DNA from: Myoxocephalus aenaeus
Taxonomy: Eukaryota; Chordata; Actinopteri; Perciformes; Cottidae
Assembly (NCBI GenBank): GCA_038501785.1
Contig: JBAMJR010000053.1
Location: 4,310,501-4,374,500, forward strand
Direction: 5' to 3'
DNA length: 64,000 bases
Shown: positions 24,212 through 35,989 of the stretch, in pieces
How positions within the stretch are numbered: position 1 is the first letter of the stretch
Layout of the letters: each line of letters starts with the position of its first letter
Program-made: the position numbers and the translations under genes
The notes under the pieces: generated by a model
Database searches by the model: none
What the model was told of the DNA's origin: nothing
Seen by the model: the letters and a program-made list of their open reading frames with translations, nothing else

Positions 24212-27200
24212 CAAGCTTGGCATGTGGAGGCGCCTGACCTGGAGACCAGTGGAAAGTTTCTGAGACACGCAGCCAGGTCATGTGAGGTGGGGGACATTGT
24301 GGCCTTGCTTAACTTGCCACCTCTCCGCTGGTCGGCACCGAGCCCGACTGAGTGACGTTAATACACACCAGCTCTGGTACACGCACGGACCCCTGCTGTG
24401 TTAAGTACTAAATAATTAGCTTCTTCCAGAGTTATCTTTGGGATTAGATAATATACATTTGGTTTGCATACATGCATCTAACATTTGCTTTAATCATAAT
24501 AAAGGTATCGTTCAGGCCTGAAACAGTTCAGCTCCACAGGGCCGACTGGACTTGAGACTTTAGGAAGTACATCAATGTCAGACTTGTAACTGAGACCCCT
24601 GGGTGTGTTAAACGCATTAAGAAACATCAGTGCCAAGTCATGTGAGCTTGTCATAGTCTCATACTTCTCTTAGCCGACGGCAGGTTGCTGCTGCTAATCT
24701 GAGCCTTTGTTTGCTATTTATATATGACTTTCTAACCTGTGACCGTGCCTGCTTTCAAAATGTTCTCCCAACACCGACAATTTTCTTCTGAAAGGATCTG
24801 TCGGTTGCACATGTGTTGTGCTCCAAAACCAGCCATGTCCCTCCTGGGTTGAGTTTTATGACCCACATATCATTTATCAGAATCAACACAAACTACTGTT
24901 AATCTTGTCAGCCCTCGTGTCAGGCCGCACGCCACTCTGAAGTAGGGACACTGAAACTGTTGGAAGCTGCAGTACGGGGCGGGAGTAGTTTGACACACTG
25001 TTCTAAAATTCTCTGACTGATGATATTGTGCCGTCATGGAAAAAGCTGGCTTGTGATATGAGGCAGTCACAGTACACGCTCTGCATATATCACTTTCAAC
25101 ACCTCGCTTTAAGAGAGGAGCGCTCAACCATAGGAATGTGAATGGAATGTGCGGTCATATTATGGTGCGAGGGATTACGTCTGAAGTGATGGCGGTACAT
25201 AATTTGTATCGGACCTCTAGAGGACGGTCAGAGAAAGCCATCAGTGGTTCATCACAATACCTCTACCTGCCTAATAGATGGAAGTTTTAACTGGTGCGCC
25301 ACAAAGACGCCTGAGTTAAAGCTTTTCTCTCTGTTTCACTAAAAGACATTTGCCCTAAAGAAAACATTGCACAAAACATCTCTTTGATTACGTCTTCAGT
25401 TACTCACAGCTACATATCAAAGCATACTGGTTGTGTCACCGTCTGTACACCCGTACACAGACAGGCAAAGACATGCACGCTGCACACATCTGTTTTCTCG
25501 GTTGTTTTGTAATGTATTTTTGATGACTATCACATGCCTGGACTTTCACATTTCTTCCCTCTGTTTCCATGATGAATACATCCAGCAAAACTAGATATTT
25601 TTTTCTCGTTTTTGAAATACCACAAACAGTGATGTGAGACACATAATAACCCTCAATAATCATATGTCTTCAACATAAAGGCAGACGAGGCCTTCTGGAA
25701 GATGATGGCTGGCGTATTGTGTGACCATGTGGCTCTAGATATTTTTGCCAGAATATCCATATTACCTTCTCGATGGAGAGGGATGAGGAATGTTCTGACT
25801 GAAATTTCAGTGATGCACATAGGTGTGTGAGAGCATGGGTCAAAGGATCATGTTTCGGCACATGTCAGTTTTACATCTGTTAGCATGTGTTGACTCACTG
25901 CCCTGTATCCCAGTGCAAGATGCCTTGTCCTTTTTTTAGAAATGTAAGAGTTTACTATACACCCTGAAGCACATCACTCTTTAAATATAGACGTCATTCT
26001 ACAATACAGTCCAACCCAAAATGTAATTTAATAACACCAGTCCTACCAGGGTTTAAAATGTAAAGTGCAAGTATTGTGGTGCTGCAGATGTAGGTGTGTT
26101 AACAGCTTTTGTACTCGTGCTTCTTAAAATAAGAGTTCAAGAAAGTTATTAAAATGACCACGTCTCCTAAATAGTAATAACTACACATGCAAGCAGGTAT
26201 AGAAGGAACCAATCATCCCATGCAAATCAGAACTGAAGGCTCACTGCACCAAAGCGATCTGGATGCCGAGAGCATTAAACATGTGGTCTAATGCGCATGC
26301 ATGCTCAGGCAGGCTCCAATAATAACTTGTGGTGTACATTGAATAAATGGTCTCCTTGCACTGTAAAGTAGAAAACCAGTTATACTCCAACGTGTTGTTT
26401 AAAGGTGCTAAATCCATATTCAGAGCATATCTATGATTAGAGGGGCTTGCCTCCACACGGCTCCAACAGGGTGTTGTCAACAGTGCTGCCAGGATAAAAG
26501 GTTTTACCTGAGCGCAACGCTTCCATGACAACTGTTATAGTAATGCTCTGATTAAAAAATGTAGCACATTTTTTAATGTTGACAATGAAGGCAAAAGGGA
26601 GTGTACTGATCGTAGAGGCATCCAGAGGGTTGACCTTATGGGCTGAAGTACCACAAGAGTGTGTTTGTGGGCTTTTTGTCAACTCGGATCATATAATAAT
26701 AATAATAATATAATCTTCAAATGACAGCGTGTGTCGTTCTGTCTTCACCAGGGTTTCTTCAGGAGGACCATCAGGCTGAAGCTGGAGTATGATAAGTGTG
26801 AACGCAACTGCAAAATCCAAAAGAAGAACCGCAACAAGTGCCAGTACTGCCGATTTCACAAGTGCCTCTCTGTGGGCATGTCCCACAATGGTAAACCTGC
26901 AACATAGTTTCAAGCATCTGTGTAATGTTTTCTAAACTTCCTCAAGTGATAATTACAGGATAGTTGTCCAGCAGAGGATAATGGTAAATGTACTGTAACA
27001 GTAGTACAAGAGAAGGGTCATGAAGTCAGTGAGCGTGCTCGCTAACATTAGTTACACAGCATTATCTTTCTCCGGGTCACACCAGACCATTGGGCATACA
27101 TATTTGAGCAAGAGACATTAATTTGTCAGAGAGATAGAAAAAAGTGTTACATTATCTTTCAAAAAAAGCCTTGCTTTAAAGCGTATATTAGCTCAATTGA

Positions 27201-29066
27201 TGATATCCGATGAAAGAACTTGCAAGTATGTGTCATGAATGCAGTTCCATAAAACTCTGCTCACCACGTCCTCAGTCAACACCACGGTATGTGTTCTCAA
27301 CAACAGGATGTGTCCTAATGTGGTTTGGCTCCAAATCAACGTGCTTTACATTGACGGGGTTTTTATAGAACAACGTTCTGCTCCTGCCGGAGCCTGCTTG
27401 ACACTGACAAAGCACAGGCCCATATAGCTGCACATCTGGCCCGTCAACTGCACTGACTGCTGAAGGGTCATTGGGTTTGTTGCAATGGCCTCCCACCGCA
27501 GACAGAACATTCAGAAACCTGAGAGGACGACATGTTGTCCTCAGAAGAGAGGAAAGGGAACATAACGCACCAGATCTGTGGGGCGAATAGCTGTGTGTGT
27601 GTGTGAGAGCAGACATGCATGTTTGCTGTCGGAGGATATGTCGGATGTCTCGGTGTGTAGGCTCAGTGTAAAATAACACGGCTACTATTTGAAAAGTTTC
27701 CTAGCTGTTGCTAATGATGAATGTTTCTGCGCACCAGCCATCCGCTTTGGTCGGATGCCTCAGGCGGAGAAGCTGAAGCTAAAGGCAGAATGCAAGATGG
27801 TGGAGAAAGAGGTGGCAAGCCCCATGCTGACCGACCACAAGACTCTGGTCGGGCAGATCCACGAAGCCTACATGAAGAACTTCAACATGAACAAGGCGAA
27901 AGCTCGGCTCATACTCACCGGAAAGACCAGCAAGCCGGTAAGTAAATACAAAATAAAAAAGTTATTTATTATGTATCTCTTCTAGATAAAGAATAACCTC
28001 GCCTATCGACATTTTCTCCTCTGTCTTTCAACCGCAGCCTTTCATCATTCATGACATGGAGACGTTCCAGCTGGCAGAGAGTACGCTAGCGGCCCAGGTG
28101 GTAAACAGTGACTGTCCGGAGCCCGAGAGCCTTCAAGCTGGGGAGGTGGTTCTGGCCACCGGGTGTGGGGAACTCCAGCAGAGGGAGGCTGAAGCCAGGC
28201 TCTTCCACTGCTGCCAGAGCACCTCGGTGGAGACGGTCACAGAGCTGACGGAGTTCGCCAAGGCGGTGCCGGGTTTCCAAAACCTGGATCTGAATGACCA
28301 GGTGAGTTTAGTGGTGCTGCATCTGTCTGCCAAGATTCCATGTGATAAGTGTAGTAAAACAATGGTTTACTTAACTTGAACCAAAGAGGTTTGTGTTTTA
28401 TGTGGAAAAAGTAGTTGGACACAAAAACACTGTTGGTTGGAGACACATCTGAGTCATGCTGTGGCCTTCTTACCTGCACATTTAGGTGACTCTCTTGAAG
28501 TATGGCGTTTATGAAGCCCTCTTCACCCTCCTGGCCTCCTGCATGAACAAAGACGGCCTCCTGGTGGCCCGTGGAGGAGGCTTCATCACCCGAGAGTTCC
28601 TCAAGAGCCACCGGCGGCCATTTAGCGACATGATGGAGCCCAAATTCCAGTTTGCCACACGCTTCAACTCCCTGGAGCTGGACGACAGTGACCTGTCCCT
28701 TTTTGTGGCTGCCATTATCTGCTGCGGAGGTAACTCACAATCATTTTAAAAGTGCACACAGGCTGCAAATTTGCAAAAGTAAATATGAATCCCCCACGTT
28801 TCTCTGATCCCTTCCCTCCAGATCGCCCAGGCCTGGTGGACGTGCCTCTGGTGGAGCAGCTGCAGGAGAGCATCGTTCAGGCACTCCGGCTCCATCTGCT
28901 GGCCAACCACCCGGACAACAACTTCCTCTTCCCCAGACTGCTGCAGAAACTGGCCGACCTCCGGGAGCTGGTCACCGAGCATGCTCAGTTGGTGCAGGAA
29001 ATCAAGACTACAGAGGACACGTCGCTGCACCCGCTCCTGCAAGAGATATACAGGGACATGTACTGA
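22236..29066 (+). CDS. ppara: Peroxisome proliferator-activated receptor alpha (seven coding exons)
   Basis: Ligand-activated nuclear receptor that binds DNA as a heterodimer with RXR and switches on fatty-acid oxidation genes. Coding exons: 22236-22419, 23714-23868, 26752-26890, 27738-27937, 28038-28301, 28486-28729, 28822-29066; all junctions are GT/AG and keep frame, giving 476 residues (human 468). Residues 1-91 are the A/B region. Zinc finger 1 uses C92, C95, C109, C112 with P-box CEGCK; finger 2 uses C129, C133, C143, C146 with the short three-residue D-box typical of PPARs. The hinge runs to about 226 and the ligand-binding domain ends in QEIYRDMY (AF-2 helix). Ligand-contact residues of human PPARA are matched at S289, Y323, H449 and Y472. 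The start at 22,236 has a good Kozak context (CCACCATGG); an ATG 29 codons upstream (22,149) lies before the likely acceptor at 22,186. Odd points: a 20-residue insertion before helix 3 and an extra intron after Q314. Which teleost paralogue (a or b) it is cannot be settled here. Confidence 0.97.
23121..23530. mobile_element. Non-autonomous foldback/MITE-like element in ppara intron
   Basis: The ends form imperfect terminal inverted repeats: AGGAAATAGTTTGGC and TTTTGGGG near 23,122-23,147 against the complement near 23,497-23,528. An inner palindrome pairs CAGCCAGCAGCCGGTTAGC (about 23,241-23,275) with the GCTAAGCTACCTGGCTGCTG region (about 23,378-23,405). This composition matches a repeat widely dispersed in teleost genomes. 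No target-site duplication could be identified with confidence. Confidence 0.65.
24124..24208. repeat. (CA)n microsatellite in ppara intron
   Basis: About 85 bases of CA, preceded by a shorter CA run at 24,075-24,095. It lies in the 2.9-kb intron between the two zinc-finger exons. Confidence 0.95.
24210..26690. other. Intron between the two zinc-finger exons of ppara
   Basis: No additional gene or named repeat was recognised. A short (AAT)n run lies at 26,694-26,711, about 40 bases before the acceptor of exon 26,752. Confidence 0.6.
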
Positions 29067-30330
29067 GTAGAGGGCACAGGGTCATGAACGGGACATGTAT
29101 TTGAATATTTATGTACGCCACTCAAAACTGAGTGTCCATAAATATTTACTACCATGCACATCACTGTACTGTAAGTAGCATATTGTGCAGCTCCCGAGGG
29201 TGCACACTGCTTCGATGAAAGGGGACACCGTGGGGAACACACTTTTAGATTTTACGCCATAGATGTGTAGAGATATTTTTTTAATTCATTGATTTGAGAG
29301 CACCCAATTGCTACGGATTGAGTCCTGGATGCCGGCTTTTCCTTTTACAGACTGATCAAAAGCTAAATAGGACTTTGCAAGTTTGCATAACATTTCAAAT
29401 ATATCTACACATATTAAAGATACCTGGACATGGCTGCTGCAGTCATGCATGCACTGATGCTAAATATTAATCTTGAACATAAGTTGCATTGTGGTAAAAT
29501 AAGCAGACAAGTTATACCATTTTAATCCTTTAGGCAACTGAAATTTTGGTTGTGCAATAGGCAACTCAGTACCAAGATAATCATATTATTTTGGATAATT
29601 AGTGCATGTGATGTGTTAATTCATCTCGATTGGATGAGATCCAGCTTTGTCATGTCCTTTCATTGTGTAGTAGGATCTTATTGAAATCAGCCACGTAGTG
29701 GTTGAAGAAACACCTGCATCAGTATTCACCATGTGCCATAATGTTTCAATGCTGGAGCTCGTATTTCCTCTACGCTGACCACACCTCATACATTCACCCC
29801 GCAACAAAACAGATGTCTGTTTAGTGTGGATCAGGGAATGTTCTCACATCATGAATCATGAACAAGAATGCTTTTTCAGCCTGCAATGAACTAAAACAAC
29901 CTTACGTCTACTGACAGCAGCCATCTTTGAAAATATTGTAATTTCATGTGTGACATATTTATTTGAATCCTTAACCTACTGCTAAAAACCAACACATGAC
30001 AGCACACCTTACCTAGAGGGTTTCTTGTACACATCCTGCCGTTAAGACTCATTATTGGCCAGTGAATATTTTGACCACAAACACAATGTTAAGCCGGTTT
30101 ATATGCTATTTTGTAAATATAAAAACAATGTGGTGGCCAGAGTGAAAGTGTCCGCTGACAGTAAAACAGGCCTCAAGAAGAGGAGCTGGTTGCCTCATTT
30201 GCTGTGTTACACTTCCCGATGTAGTATTGAAACACTGTTTCTTGTCAGAATGAAACTGTTTATATTTTGTATCATGTAGTGTACAATAAAAATACATTTG
30301 CTGTTTCAATAAAATTTATTATTTTATTTG
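29067..30330 (+). other. ppara: ppara 3' UTR with two polyadenylation signals
   Basis: Sequence after the TGA at 29,064-29,066 is AT-rich and contains no gene-like frame. AATAAA occurs at 30,285-30,290 and again at 30,308-30,313, the second followed by AT-rich downstream sequence. A 3' end near 30,305-30,335 is likely. The next gene starts about 560 bases further on. Confidence 0.7.
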
Positions 30331-30343
30331 GTAGTTTGAGATT

Positions 30344-30344
<1 letters not shown>

Positions 30345-30377
<33 letters not shown>
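30345..30377. repeat. (AT)n microsatellite
   Basis: Alternating TA run just after the ppara polyadenylation signals. Confidence 0.9.
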
Positions 30378-30380
<3 letters not shown>

Positions 30381-30759
30381 TGTATTTGTAATATCCTGGC
30401 TTATTTACCTGCCTCATGATATCTGTTCAAATACATTAGCTGCACATATTCTGAGACGTCATAGCAGGAAAAGCACAGCTGGAAATAATAATGTTAATGA
30501 CAGCTTTGTTCCATTTAAGTGGCCTAGTAAGCCTGTAACGTGTTAATTACACCTGTGCGTTTTGCTTTTATGGCACCCTGAGGTCTGCTGTAAAAAACGT
30601 TATCTAAGGATTATATTGTTTACTATGAAAACAATGCATGTTATCAATTCCGGCTGGTTCACTGCACTTTCATATTTTCTATAAGAATATATATCAACCC
30701 ACGTTCGTTTAACGCATCCCAATACTGTGATAAACTGTGCAATTGTATTTATATGCAGT

Positions 30760-30892
30760 GCTTTAACTTACCTGGTCTTAGCACGTTGCATCCCCGGTCC
30801 ATTAGGTGACGCTAAAACGTTATGAAACAACATGGCACGGACCCGAGACCCAAACCAGGAAGTGACCTCTCTCCGCTCCTCGGCGTTGAAAG
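30760..30892 (+). promoter_or_regulatory. cdpf1 promoter and 5' UTR
   Basis: The segment before the cdpf1 start codon contains an ETS-like CCAGGAAGTGAC (about 30,855-30,866) and CpG-containing sequence but no TATA box, as is usual for a small housekeeping gene. The exact start site is not evident. Confidence 0.4.
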
Positions 30893-31801
30893 ATGGAGCA
30901 AGCTACAAGCGAGTACCGTGAAAAAACATTTACATGCCAGTCGTGTGATTTAAGCAGCCCTTTTACTTACTACGGCCAGAAACCACCAAACACCAGAGCC
31001 ATTGTGTGAGTGCACTTTTAGCCACGCGCTCCTCGTCGTGCTCTGGAGCTAGCTGTGCTAAAGCTAACGCTGTTAGCTTGTTGATACGTCACAACGACGC
31101 TACACACACATTAACCCACAGCTATTTCCCCTCGTTACATTTGTAGCAAGTTATGTCTTTAAACGCACGTGTGTATGTTTCTTTGTGACACATTTCCATG
31201 TCTGCTTGTCTCGTCCTAAAACAGGTTGCTCGAGGAGTGTTTTGTGACCAAGGACCCCTTCAGTCCGGACAAGGAGAAGTTCCTTGTTTTGGGCTCTACC
31301 TGCAGCCTGTGCAGCAGGTGTGTTTGTGTCGGATCGGTAAGTTGCCTTCAAATTGAATTTGTCTTCAAATTGAATCTGTTTCAGCATATAGATTAAATAT
31401 GTGATAGTGTAATTCAGGTTATCAAATGATGTCCTCATCCACAGAGACAAAGTGCAAACTCAGGAGCCAGCTCATCAGTTGGAGCTGCATGTGCATTTTT
31501 CAGCTTTGAAACCTCAAACTGAGCTCCTGTGACTGTTTGCCACGTGCAGGTCACTGGCTATAAAATATGCATCTGTGGTTTAGATGTTTTCCTCAGATGA
31601 CTTTGCAATCATGTGACATTTGTATGTACTGTACTGGATGAACTTCATGACCGATGCTGTCTCTTCTCTCAGGACTGCAGCCTTTTCTACACCAAGAGGT
31701 TCTGCATGCAGTGTGTGAACAAGCACTTGCAACAGTTCCCACCTCAGATCCAGTCTGAGCTGTCCAAGAAGAAGCAGAACTCAAAGTCTGCCGCCTTGTG
31801 A
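30893..31801 (+). CDS. cdpf1: Cysteine-rich DPF motif domain-containing protein 1
   Basis: Small protein of unknown biochemical function, conserved across animals and adjacent to PPARA in human. Three coding exons (30893-31005, 31225-31336, 31673-31801) join in frame to give 117 residues, close to the human length as I recall it. C15-x2-C18 opens the cysteine-rich domain. The signature YYGQKPPNT follows at 26-34 and the DPF motif is D48-P49-F50 in KDPFSPD. Then come C64-x2-C67, C70, C72, C77 and the C86-x2-C89 pair in FYTKRFCMQC. The cysteine pairs suggest zinc binding, which is an inference. All introns have GT/AG ends and are short (219 and 336 bases). A damaged copy of exon 3 lies about 1 kb downstream. 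It is transcribed in the same direction as ppara. Confidence 0.95.
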
Positions 31802-32756
31802 CATCGGACAAGAAGAGGTCTGAAGGCTTTGTGGTAGAGAGCTCGTCAGGAGGCAGATTTGTGCCCTTTTGTGGTTGTTGTTTTCCTGCATAAGACCTCA
31901 TTTTAGGGTCTCTTTGTCCTTCAATAGCCTTGACATTAGAACTGAATGTTTTTACAAAGTAAATACTCAAAGCGTGCTCATTAGTTAGAACTGAATGTGC
32001 ATTTCAGCTTTGAAACCCATCGTGAACTCCTGGGCACAAGGAGAGCTTACTATTGCAGATGCATTCACTCAGTTATCTCGGATTCCTATGCAGCTCCGGG
32101 AAGTACAGAAAATGTGTTTGATAACTGAAGTGTTGGCAAGAACACTAATTACAATCTGAAGTCAATAATTATTAGGATGGAAACTGGAAACCCCACCAGA
32201 GGGAAATGGTGGTGAATTGCAAGGTGTATTTTTGTTCTTTTAAAGCTGCAGCACTCTTTGTTCCCCTTTTTAAATTCTAAGCGTGTGTGCGCACACGCAC
32301 GCACGCGCAATTACAAACAGTGATGCACACAAACCAACTCTGTGGCACCTCTGGCAAATTCTGACAGCGATAGGAACCGTGCCAACGATGACAGGAGGCT
32401 TTCTGCTAGAGAGCTGATGCCAGGAGGCAGATTTGTGCCTTTTTCTGTTTTCTTGCAGGAGACCTAATTTGATTGTCTCATTGTCCTTCAATAGCAATGT
32501 AAAAACTCAGGAGCCGGCTCATCAGTTAGAGCTGCATTTGCATTTCAGCTTTGAAACCCAAACTGAGCTCCTGTGACTGTTTGCCACTTGCAGGTCACTG
32601 GCAATAAAATATGCATCAGTGGTTTAGATGTTTTCCTCAGATGACTTTGCAATCATGTGACATTTATGTGCTGGGTGAACTTCATGTGACTAAACATCCA
32701 TTGCTTCTGTGCAAACCGAGCATTGATGTTGGACTCTGATGTCTCTTCTCTCATGA

Positions 32757-32901
32757 CTGCAGCCTTTTCTACACCAAGAGGTTCTGCATGCAGTGTGTGA
32801 ACAAGCACTTGCAACAGTTCCCACCTCAGACTGGGTCTGAGGTGGGAAGAAGAAGGAGAACTCCAAGTCCGCCATCACGTGACATTGGACAAGAAGAGGT
32901 C
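32757..32901 (+). pseudogene. cdpf1: Dead duplicate of cdpf1 exon 3
   Basis: The bases from GACTGCAGCC onward repeat exon 3 of cdpf1 almost exactly for the first 70 or so bases. The acceptor CTCTCAG|GAC of the functional exon is CTCTCATGAC here, so the splice site is lost. A one-base deletion in the lysine-rich tail (GTGGGAAGAAG against CTGTCCAAGAAG) shifts the frame and removes the normal stop. It therefore cannot serve as an alternative last exon in the same form. Confidence 0.88.
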
Positions 32902-33685
32902 CATAACCAGCACTCTTCATCATACCCATACTGAACTAAACTGCAAAGACAGCATATGGGGAAAAAATGAAAACATCCTGCAATATATTTGCATGGCTTT
33001 TTATTTTGGTGACAAATGACCAGCACATTACTAGATCATGCATCCAGTACAATTAGGTTGCTGTTTTAGCCTTCAGGGTGTTATTTATTTGTTTCTAGAG
33101 AGTTTTATAGAAGCAGCAAATGAAAAAGGCTCTGAATTAAAATGTATTTCATGTACGTGCACAATTCCAGTAGCTCTAAATGTCCCGTTAAACCCCCAAA
33201 ACTGTTAAAATGATTGCTAATATCTGATCACGGATGTCTATGGTGTTCATTTTGGCCCATTGCTTGTTCAGCCCAATTCAGCAGAATCTGCTCCAGTTGC
33301 ATCATTCGCTGTGTTAAACAGTTACTCCCCGTTTTTTCAAAATACACACCGTACCAAACCTGACCCAAACAAAGTGTTTTCTCTACCCCTTCTCTCGCTG
33401 GCCGTTTAATCATTTGGATCAAAGTCAGTTTTGATCTCAGGGATGCCTCTGTGCAACACCGTGCACGGTTTGCAGCAGCGTAAACACATTATGGATGAAG
33501 TGTGATCCCGGCGATAACATTGATATAACAGATGGCCTCGCTGTTTTCATCACGAGATGTTTGACGTTTCGAGGCCTAATTGAAACAGCATGGCCTTTAA
33601 GGCAGGCCCAGTGATTTTCTTTTACTGGCAAATGCTGAAGAGGAATGCAGAGCGACATTCGCTGTCGAGTTTAAGTTGGGACATC
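32902..33685. other. Non-coding DNA between duplicated blocks
   Basis: Unique-looking sequence between blocks A and C of the cdpf1 duplication. No gene or repeat was recognised. Confidence 0.5.
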
Positions 33686-34689
33686 GTGAACTCCTGGGCA
33701 CAATGAGAGCGTACTATTAATGAGGCCTTCGCTCCGTTATCTCGGATTCCTATGCAGCTCTGGGATGTGCAGAAAATCAATTTGATAACTGAAGTGTTGG
33801 CAAGAACACCAATTACAATCTGAAGTCAATAATTGCTAGGATGCAAACTGGAAACCCCACCAAAGGGAAATGGTGGTGAATTTCAAGGTGTATTTTTGTT
33901 CTTTTCTTTTAAAGCTGCTCCACTCTTTGTTCCCCTTTTAAATTCCTTAAATTCCAAGCACACGCGAGCAATTACAAGCAGTGATGCACACAAACCACCT
34001 CTGTGGCACCACTGGCAAAGTCTGACAGCGATAGGCACCGTGCCAACGATGACGAGAGGCTTTCTGCCAGAGAGCTGATGTCATTGGATGCCAGGAGGCA
34101 GATTTGTGCCTTTTTTTTCTGTCGTAATTTTCCTGCATAAGACCTAATTTGAGTGTCTCATTGTCCTTCAGTGGCCTTGAAAGTGTAACTGAATGCATTT
34201 ACACTCCATTCATGTTGCTATTATGTGACACCAAATCGGATCACGCAGTGATATCTGTCAGCACTCACACGATCATTCGATGACTGATTCCTGTGATAGT
34301 ATTACCAGCCTGGAGCAAGACCTCCCACTAAACTCCTGCAGTGAGATAAAGCTGTTTCCACTATTGTGTTTTTGTCACTTAACAAAAAAAACAAAAAAAA
34401 CAATCTGCAAGACATTTTACTGTGCATGAACACAGAGATACAAATGACAGTTAATGAGATCCAATGATGTGTTTGACCTGTTGGTGTTCAGTTAATGTCT
34501 AACCTAATGCCTGCTGTGATAAATCGAGTACTAATGGAAAGATAAACCCCTTTATAACCACAGCCTCTGCTCCTTTTGTTCTTTAAGTATTTAACTAATC
34601 AACCCGATTAATTGGGTCATATTCATGTGTAGAGGTAATCTAATCCAGCTCTGTGTTCTTGCCCCTGCTTGATTTGAAGAGATCTCAAT

Positions 34690-35076
34690 GGGCGGTCCTT
34701 GTGCGCAGACCAATGAATCGCCTTCTCTGTTTAAATAGTCCTTGATGTTAACTTTTCTTCTTCACTCATTGCTCCCCTCTAACGCCATGTTGGCTGTTAT
34801 GACTTGACTTGTTGTTTTCATCAGCGTTACTACGGACTTGACAGGAGTGGCACTCTTAAACGCCCCTGCGCCCTTGGAGACGCTTTATTCCCATTTTTGT
34901 TTTGCGCAGGACGTGTTTTTTGGATGATACGCGCGGAGTATGCACGCACCATCCCCGTGACTTTGCATTTTAAAGGAATACTACTTGGAAATAGAAGTTT
35001 GAAAGGGGGTCGCTTGTTGTCTGTGTATCCCACCCCCCCGCCCCCCCCCCCACCCTTGTCATATATGTGCAACAAA
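34690..35076 (+). promoter_or_regulatory. Promoter and 5' leader of the Cip/Kip gene
   Basis: A GC-box-like GGGCGG (34,691-34,696), a CCAAT box (in GACCAATGAA near 34,709) and a TATA-like TTTAAATAG (34,730-34,738) are spaced as in a focused promoter, so initiation near 34,765 is likely. The leader contains a minimal upstream frame ATG-ACT-TGA at 34,799-34,807, in-frame upstream ATGs at 34,924 and 35,065, and a C-rich run at about 35,031-35,055 just before the start codon. Confidence 0.55.
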
Positions 35077-35956
35077 ATGTCAGAAGTTCGCCTATCCAAC
35101 GCGAGCCCGACGGTGGAGAGGGTGGAAGCGCGGCAGCCAGACGCCGCCAGACCGTCGGTGCGCAGGAACCTTTTCGGCCGACCCGACCCGGGGGAGATAC
35201 GGAGCTATGCGGACAGTTTGATACGGGAGGGCGTGCAGGGTTTTACGGAGGCGTATAACTTCGACCCCGTCGCCGAAAGACCGCTCTCTCCGCGCAATTA
35301 CGAGTGGCAAGAGGACCGCGACGCACCGGAGTTTTACGTCAGACCGCATCACGGGAGACGGCGTCCCCGGCGAGATGTCGATACCGACCGACAGGAAGCC
35401 GGAGGGGAGACGAGTGGAGGGCAGGCGGCTCAACCAAACCGCGACGCTTCGAGGAAAAGGGGTTCCGGAGCTTCAGGTAATTCTTCTTTTTTTTTTTAAG
35501 TGTGTGCCTCAACTCACTGAGGCTGCGACGCAATGTCTGTGGCGCTGCGGCGCGATGCAGAGGCGCGAAGCAGCAGTCGTGCCCGGGGTTCAACCGCTGC
35601 GACGACCGCTGGATCACCCAAATAAAAGTGTGCAGGAGCAAGAAGCAGTTTCGTTACTGACGATACAGTCAATTAATGTCGTTATTACTGAGGGTGCCAA
35701 TGTAACGGGACCAAAGTCGCGCTTAGTAATTACATTGTAGTTTTCACTATTCTTCTTCTCTTTTTTTTTTACTCTGCTGTTCACGGTCGTATAATGTATC
35801 CAGTCTGCCGAGAATATCAGGTGCTTTTTAAAGGGGACGTGCACATAAACAACCTGACAACTTTTCTATTTGCTTTCTTCTTTCTTTTCTTTTTTTTTCT
35901 TCTGTCTGCCAGGATCCTGCTCCGGCGAGTCTCAGAGTAAAAGGTCGCATGCCAAC

Positions 35957-35989
<33 letters not shown>

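Larger units (their letters stand above)
31454..34200. repeat. Tandem-duplication patchwork behind cdpf1
   Basis: Three blocks recur in the same orientation. Block A (intron 2 end plus exon 3) is at 31,454-31,820 and 32,500-32,901, with a short third piece at about 31,976-32,020. Block B ('GGAGGCAGATTTGTGCC' region) is at about 31,850-31,960, 32,417-32,497 and 34,093-34,196. Block C (starts near GAACTCCTGGGCACAA) is at about 32,025-32,416 and 33,686-34,092. Copies are roughly 85-90% alike by eye. At least two rounds of duplication are needed. Confidence 0.85.

Noticed and set aside
24007..24355. Overlapping His-Thr and Cys-Val frames on both strands
   Set aside because: Produced solely by the (CA)n array inside the ppara intron.
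32690..32929. Minus-strand frame of 79 codons across the cdpf1 duplicate
   Set aside because: It is the antisense shadow of exon 3, also seen at 31,593-31,970.
34804..35076. 91-codon in-frame extension of the CDK inhibitor
   Set aside because: It opens with TTG, not ATG, and p27-type proteins begin at the MSEVRLSN methionine. The downstream in-frame ATGs are mentioned as a possibility only.
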